A stretch of 64,000 bases of DNA from Gammaproteobacteria bacterium (GTDB lineage: Bacteria; Pseudomonadota; Gammaproteobacteria; Competibacterales; Competibacteraceae). Every line of letters starts with the position of its first letter. Positions within the stretch are counted from its first letter, which is position 1. A program made the translations under genes and the position numbers. The notes under the pieces were generated by a model that was not told where the DNA came from, did not search any database, and saw only the letters and a list, made by a program, of their open reading frames with translations. The stretch covers positions 1 through 64,000 of the forward strand of contig JADLEK010000034.1 of the NCBI GenBank assembly GCA_020846135.1, given 5' to 3'. Shown piece by piece: positions 62,109 through 64,000 of the stretch.

Positions 62109-62764
62109 GCCAGCCGCGCATTGAAGTCATGGTCGGCCAGGCGAAGCAGCAGCGCAGCGCCGGACTGCAATGGTCCCACTCCGGCGGGGGTGCCGGTCAA
62201 CACGACATCGCCCGGTTGCAGGGTGAAATGGGTGGAAATGTAGGCCATCAGCGCGAAGACGCCCATCATCATCAGCCGGGTGTTGCCTTGCTGCCGCCAT
62301 TCGCCGTTGACCTGCAACGCCACATCGGTCGCTTGTGGATCGGGCAAGGCATCGGGTTTCAGGAACGGCGAGAGCGGGCAGGCGCCATCAAAGGCTTTGG
62401 CGGTTTCCCAGGGATGGCCGTTTTTCTTCAACTGGTTTTGCAGGTCGCGCAAGGTCAGGTCCAACGCGATGCCATAGCCGGCAACTGCAGCCCGCGCCGT
62501 TTCGGCATCCGCATTCCGCAATTCCCGCCCGACCAGTACCGCCAGTTCGACTTCGTGATGACATTCGCCTCGCCCTGCCGGCAGCCGGATCGGTTCATCG
62601 AGACTGACCAGCGCGGTCGCCGGTTTCATGAACAGGATCGGGGTTTCGGGTAAGACGTTGTTCAGTTCGCGGATATGGTCGAGATAGTTGCGTCCGATGC
62701 AAACCACCTTGCCGACCGGCAGGGTGAGCGGGCTGCCGTCCAGATAACGATGTTGGTAAACCAC
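62105..62764 (-). CDS. Fumarylacetoacetate hydrolase-family protein (YcgM-like)
   Basis: The 219-residue protein has the FAH core: VGKVVCIGRNYLDHIRELNN, then FMKPATALVSLDEPIRLP and the metal-binding ECHHEVELAVLVG, followed by a DLTLRDLQ acid and GDVVLTGTPAGVGPLQSG. Family members cleave or decarboxylate acylpyruvates and oxaloacetate. The GTG at 62764, after AAGGGG, gives the standard length; the longer frame to 62956 looks like non-coding sequence. It precedes the flavodoxin-fold gene. Confidence 0.92.
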   Translation of the reverse strand: MVYQHRYLDGSPLTLPVGKVVCIGRNYLDHIRELNNVLPETPILFMKPATALVSLDEPIRLPAGRGECHHEVELAVLVGRELRNADAETARAAVAGYGIALDLTLRDLQNQLKKNGHPWETAKAFDGACPLSPFLKPDALPDPQATDVALQVNGEWRQQGNTRLMMMGVFALMAYISTHFTLQPGDVVLTGTPAGVGPLQSGAALLLRLADHDFNARLA

Positions 62765-62958
62765 GGGATTCCCCTTAAGGCCTTTTGTTCGCGATGCTGC
62801 GTATTGTCGGGTAAGGGGAGCAGTGCTGCAATGCGAAAAAACGCCGGCATGAGAACCGCGAACTGACCTAATGGCGGATGGCGGATTTTTTGCTCTGATT
62901 AAGGGCGCTATAACACAATCCTGATCTATCCATTCAACAGTGAACAAGGAACCCATCG

Positions 62959-63732
62959 ATGATCGAAACCTGGTTAAATTTTCCGCTTTGGCTGACCATC
63001 CCCATGACTCTGCTATTCTGGCTGGTCACTGCCGCAGGCGTGTGGGGCGTTTTCCAATACCCGCGACTGGTTCCCTTCTGGCAAAAATGTACGGGCATCG
63101 CGCCGCCCTATGTCTCAATTTTTGCGGCACTGTTTGGCCTGTCGGTGAGCTTCATGGGCGCTGATATCTGGCAACGGACCGAGCGGGCGCAAAAAGACGT
63201 TTTCCAGGAAGTCAGTCAATTGAATTATCTGTTACATCTCGCCGAAGCTATCGGACCGGCTGGACAAACCATGACTGTGCCGATCTGCGCTTATGCGAAG
63301 ACGGTCGTGCAGGAGGAATGGCCGGTAATGCTGCTCCACGGCGAAGCTTCGCCGGTTGCCCAAGCCGCCTTTTATCGACTGTTGTCGCTGCTGACGGCTC
63401 CGGAATTTACCGCGCAGGTCGATGCGACCGTGCGCCGGGAGATGTTGAATGCGGTCAATCAAAGTCGTGAGTATCGGATTGACCGGATCCAGCTCAGCAG
63501 CAATTACAGCCACTTCGGTAAATGGGTGATGGTGCTTTTCCTTGGGTTTATGACGCAAATCGCCATCGGCGTGGTGCATCTTGACAAGCCGCGCGCCCGC
63601 GCCGTGACGCTGTTCATTTTTACGATGGCGATGGCGGTTACGCTGATCCTGTTGGCCGGGCTGGATCAGCCCTTCGCATCGCCATTCGCCGTGAGCAATG
63701 ATCCTTTTGTCCAATTGGCGAGTTGTCATTAG
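62959..63732 (+). CDS. Membrane protein resembling DUF4239
   Basis: The 257-residue protein has two N-terminal membrane segments (PMTLLFWLVTAAGVWGVFQY and PPYVSIFAALFGLSVSFMGA), a cytosolic helical region, and two C-terminal segments (WVMVLFLGFMTQIAIGVVHL and LFIFTMAMAVTLILLAGLD). This recalls DUF4239, a bestrophin-like group of unknown role. The block from the N-terminal segments to REYRIDRIQLSSNYS matches the family pattern in spirit only. It is convergent with the partial gene at the right edge. Function is unknown. Confidence 0.72.
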   Translation: MIETWLNFPLWLTIPMTLLFWLVTAAGVWGVFQYPRLVPFWQKCTGIAPPYVSIFAALFGLSVSFMGADIWQRTERAQKDVFQEVSQLNYLLHLAEAIGPAGQTMTVPICAYAKTVVQEEWPVMLLHGEASPVAQAAFYRLLSLLTAPEFTAQVDATVRREMLNAVNQSREYRIDRIQLSSNYSHFGKWVMVLFLGFMTQIAIGVVHLDKPRARAVTLFIFTMAMAVTLILLAGLDQPFASPFAVSNDPFVQLASCH

Positions 63733-63741
63733 CCGCTGACA

Positions 63742-63783
63742 GCCGCTAACGGAGCCAGAGAATGGCTGGGTTCCGTTAGCGGC
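63742..63783. terminator. Long hairpin between convergent genes
   Basis: A 12-base-pair stem (63742-63753 with 63772-63783) holds an inner 5-base-pair stem in its loop. It sits between the DUF4239-like gene and the converging alpha-E gene. There is no T-tract, so its use as a terminator is uncertain. Confidence 0.4.
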
Positions 63784-63790
63784 GCGGGAC

Positions 63791-64000
63791 TCAATGCGCG
63801 AAATAGGCGGCGGCAATTTGGTTGTGCAAGTCCCCGAAACCGATTTGCAGGTTATCGATGAACTCATGTAAGCCTTCGGCAGCCAGTTCCGGCACTGCCG
63901 CATCGCCGAGCCGTTGCTTCAGTGGAGCAATGGCGTCCATTAACGCATCGCTCCGGGGCAATTCCCGCAGGCCGGCTTCCAGTTGCTTCAGGCAAAACGA
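63791..64000 (-). CDS. C-terminal end of an alpha-E (DUF403) protein, cut by the window edge
   Basis: Reading inward from the right edge, the minus-strand frame gives 69 residues and a stop at 63791-63793. It contains SFCLKQLEAGLREL and LHEFIDNLQIGFGDLHNQIA, then a terminal YFAH. This is the end of the alpha-helical DUF403 proteins usually encoded beside an ATP-grasp protein and a transglutaminase-like protein. Those would lie outside the window. Identification rests on a short piece. Confidence 0.6.
   Translation of the reverse strand, partial: SFCLKQLEAGLRELPRSDALMDAIAPLKQRLGDAAVPELAAEGLHEFIDNLQIGFGDLHNQIAAAYFAH

Overview
The window looks like chromosomal DNA of a GC-rich gammaproteobacterium. 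Support comes from a gamma-type ArgA fused to an amino-acid-kinase-like domain, a RecG, PilU and HtrA/MucD-like neighbourhood, an exbB-exbD-lpxK-ycaR-kdsB operon, an LbcA-like TPR lipoprotein divergent from hemA-prfA, an E. coli-type Asd, and a Braun-type lipoprotein. A phasin, a wax-ester/triacylglycerol synthase and an acyl-CoA-binding protein lie close together, which suggests a storage-polymer or lipid accumulator. A Competibacter-like organism is a guess from gene content only. Nearly every coding region has the same GC-rich codon style.

Layout. 1-5746: the tail of a transposase, then a five-gene envelope cluster (two proline-rich single-pass membrane proteins, one SrfA-like; a TAXI-type periplasmic binding protein; a small beta-rich secreted protein; a small coiled-coil membrane protein). 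5800-8671: OsmC, two L,D-transpeptidases and an Lpp-type lipoprotein that ends in Lys. 8788-11940: a class II aldolase, a CpdA-like phosphodiesterase, argA and tRNA-Ser(UGA). 12060-16377: a ferredoxin reductase, an orphan DUF4280/PAAR-like protein, a broken GspF-like gene and an LdtD-like transpeptidase. 16554-21696: a lipid-storage region (ACBP, WS/DGAT, phasin, TetR, FadD). 21733-27436: Uma2, alpha/beta hydrolase, LbcA-like, hemA, prfA. 27607-31053: a monooxygenase-fold protein, bluB and a Pat-type acetyltransferase with a gutted ATP-grasp domain. 31102-34053: a fragment of an SNF2-type helicase next to accC, accB and aroQ. 34169-38481: a lipoprotein and a TerY-P triad (vWA protein, PP2C phosphatase, unusual kinase). 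38505-47714: TetR, a queuosine-precursor transporter, nitronate monooxygenase, YdgA-like, recG, pilU and an HtrA protease. 47730-52171: accA, then exbBD-lpxK-ycaR-kdsB and a small unknown gene. 52400-57000: asd, leuB, SDR, thioesterase, nitroreductase. 56772-58833: a MotA/MotB-like motor pair outside any flagellar context. 58895-64000: rraA, MoxR ATPase, a cysteine synthase, flavodoxin-fold oxidoreductase, FAH hydrolase, a DUF4239-like membrane protein and the end of an alpha-E protein gene.

Several loci touch the cell envelope: three L,D-transpeptidases with an Lpp-type substrate, LpxK/KdsB for lipid A and Kdo, LbcA, HtrA, ExbBD, the MotAB-like pair and the SrfA-like cluster. Signs of decay or rearrangement are the transposase tail, the GspF pseudogene, the helicase fragment, the Pat deletion, the lpxK run-on, and a dispersed palindromic element with short terminal inverted repeats (copies near 7.4, 11.6 and 52.3 kb, and a fragment near 14.3 kb). 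I see no CRISPR array, rRNA, prophage or complete insertion sequence. The best candidates for an undescribed system are the SrfA/TAXI envelope cluster and the MotAB-like pair.
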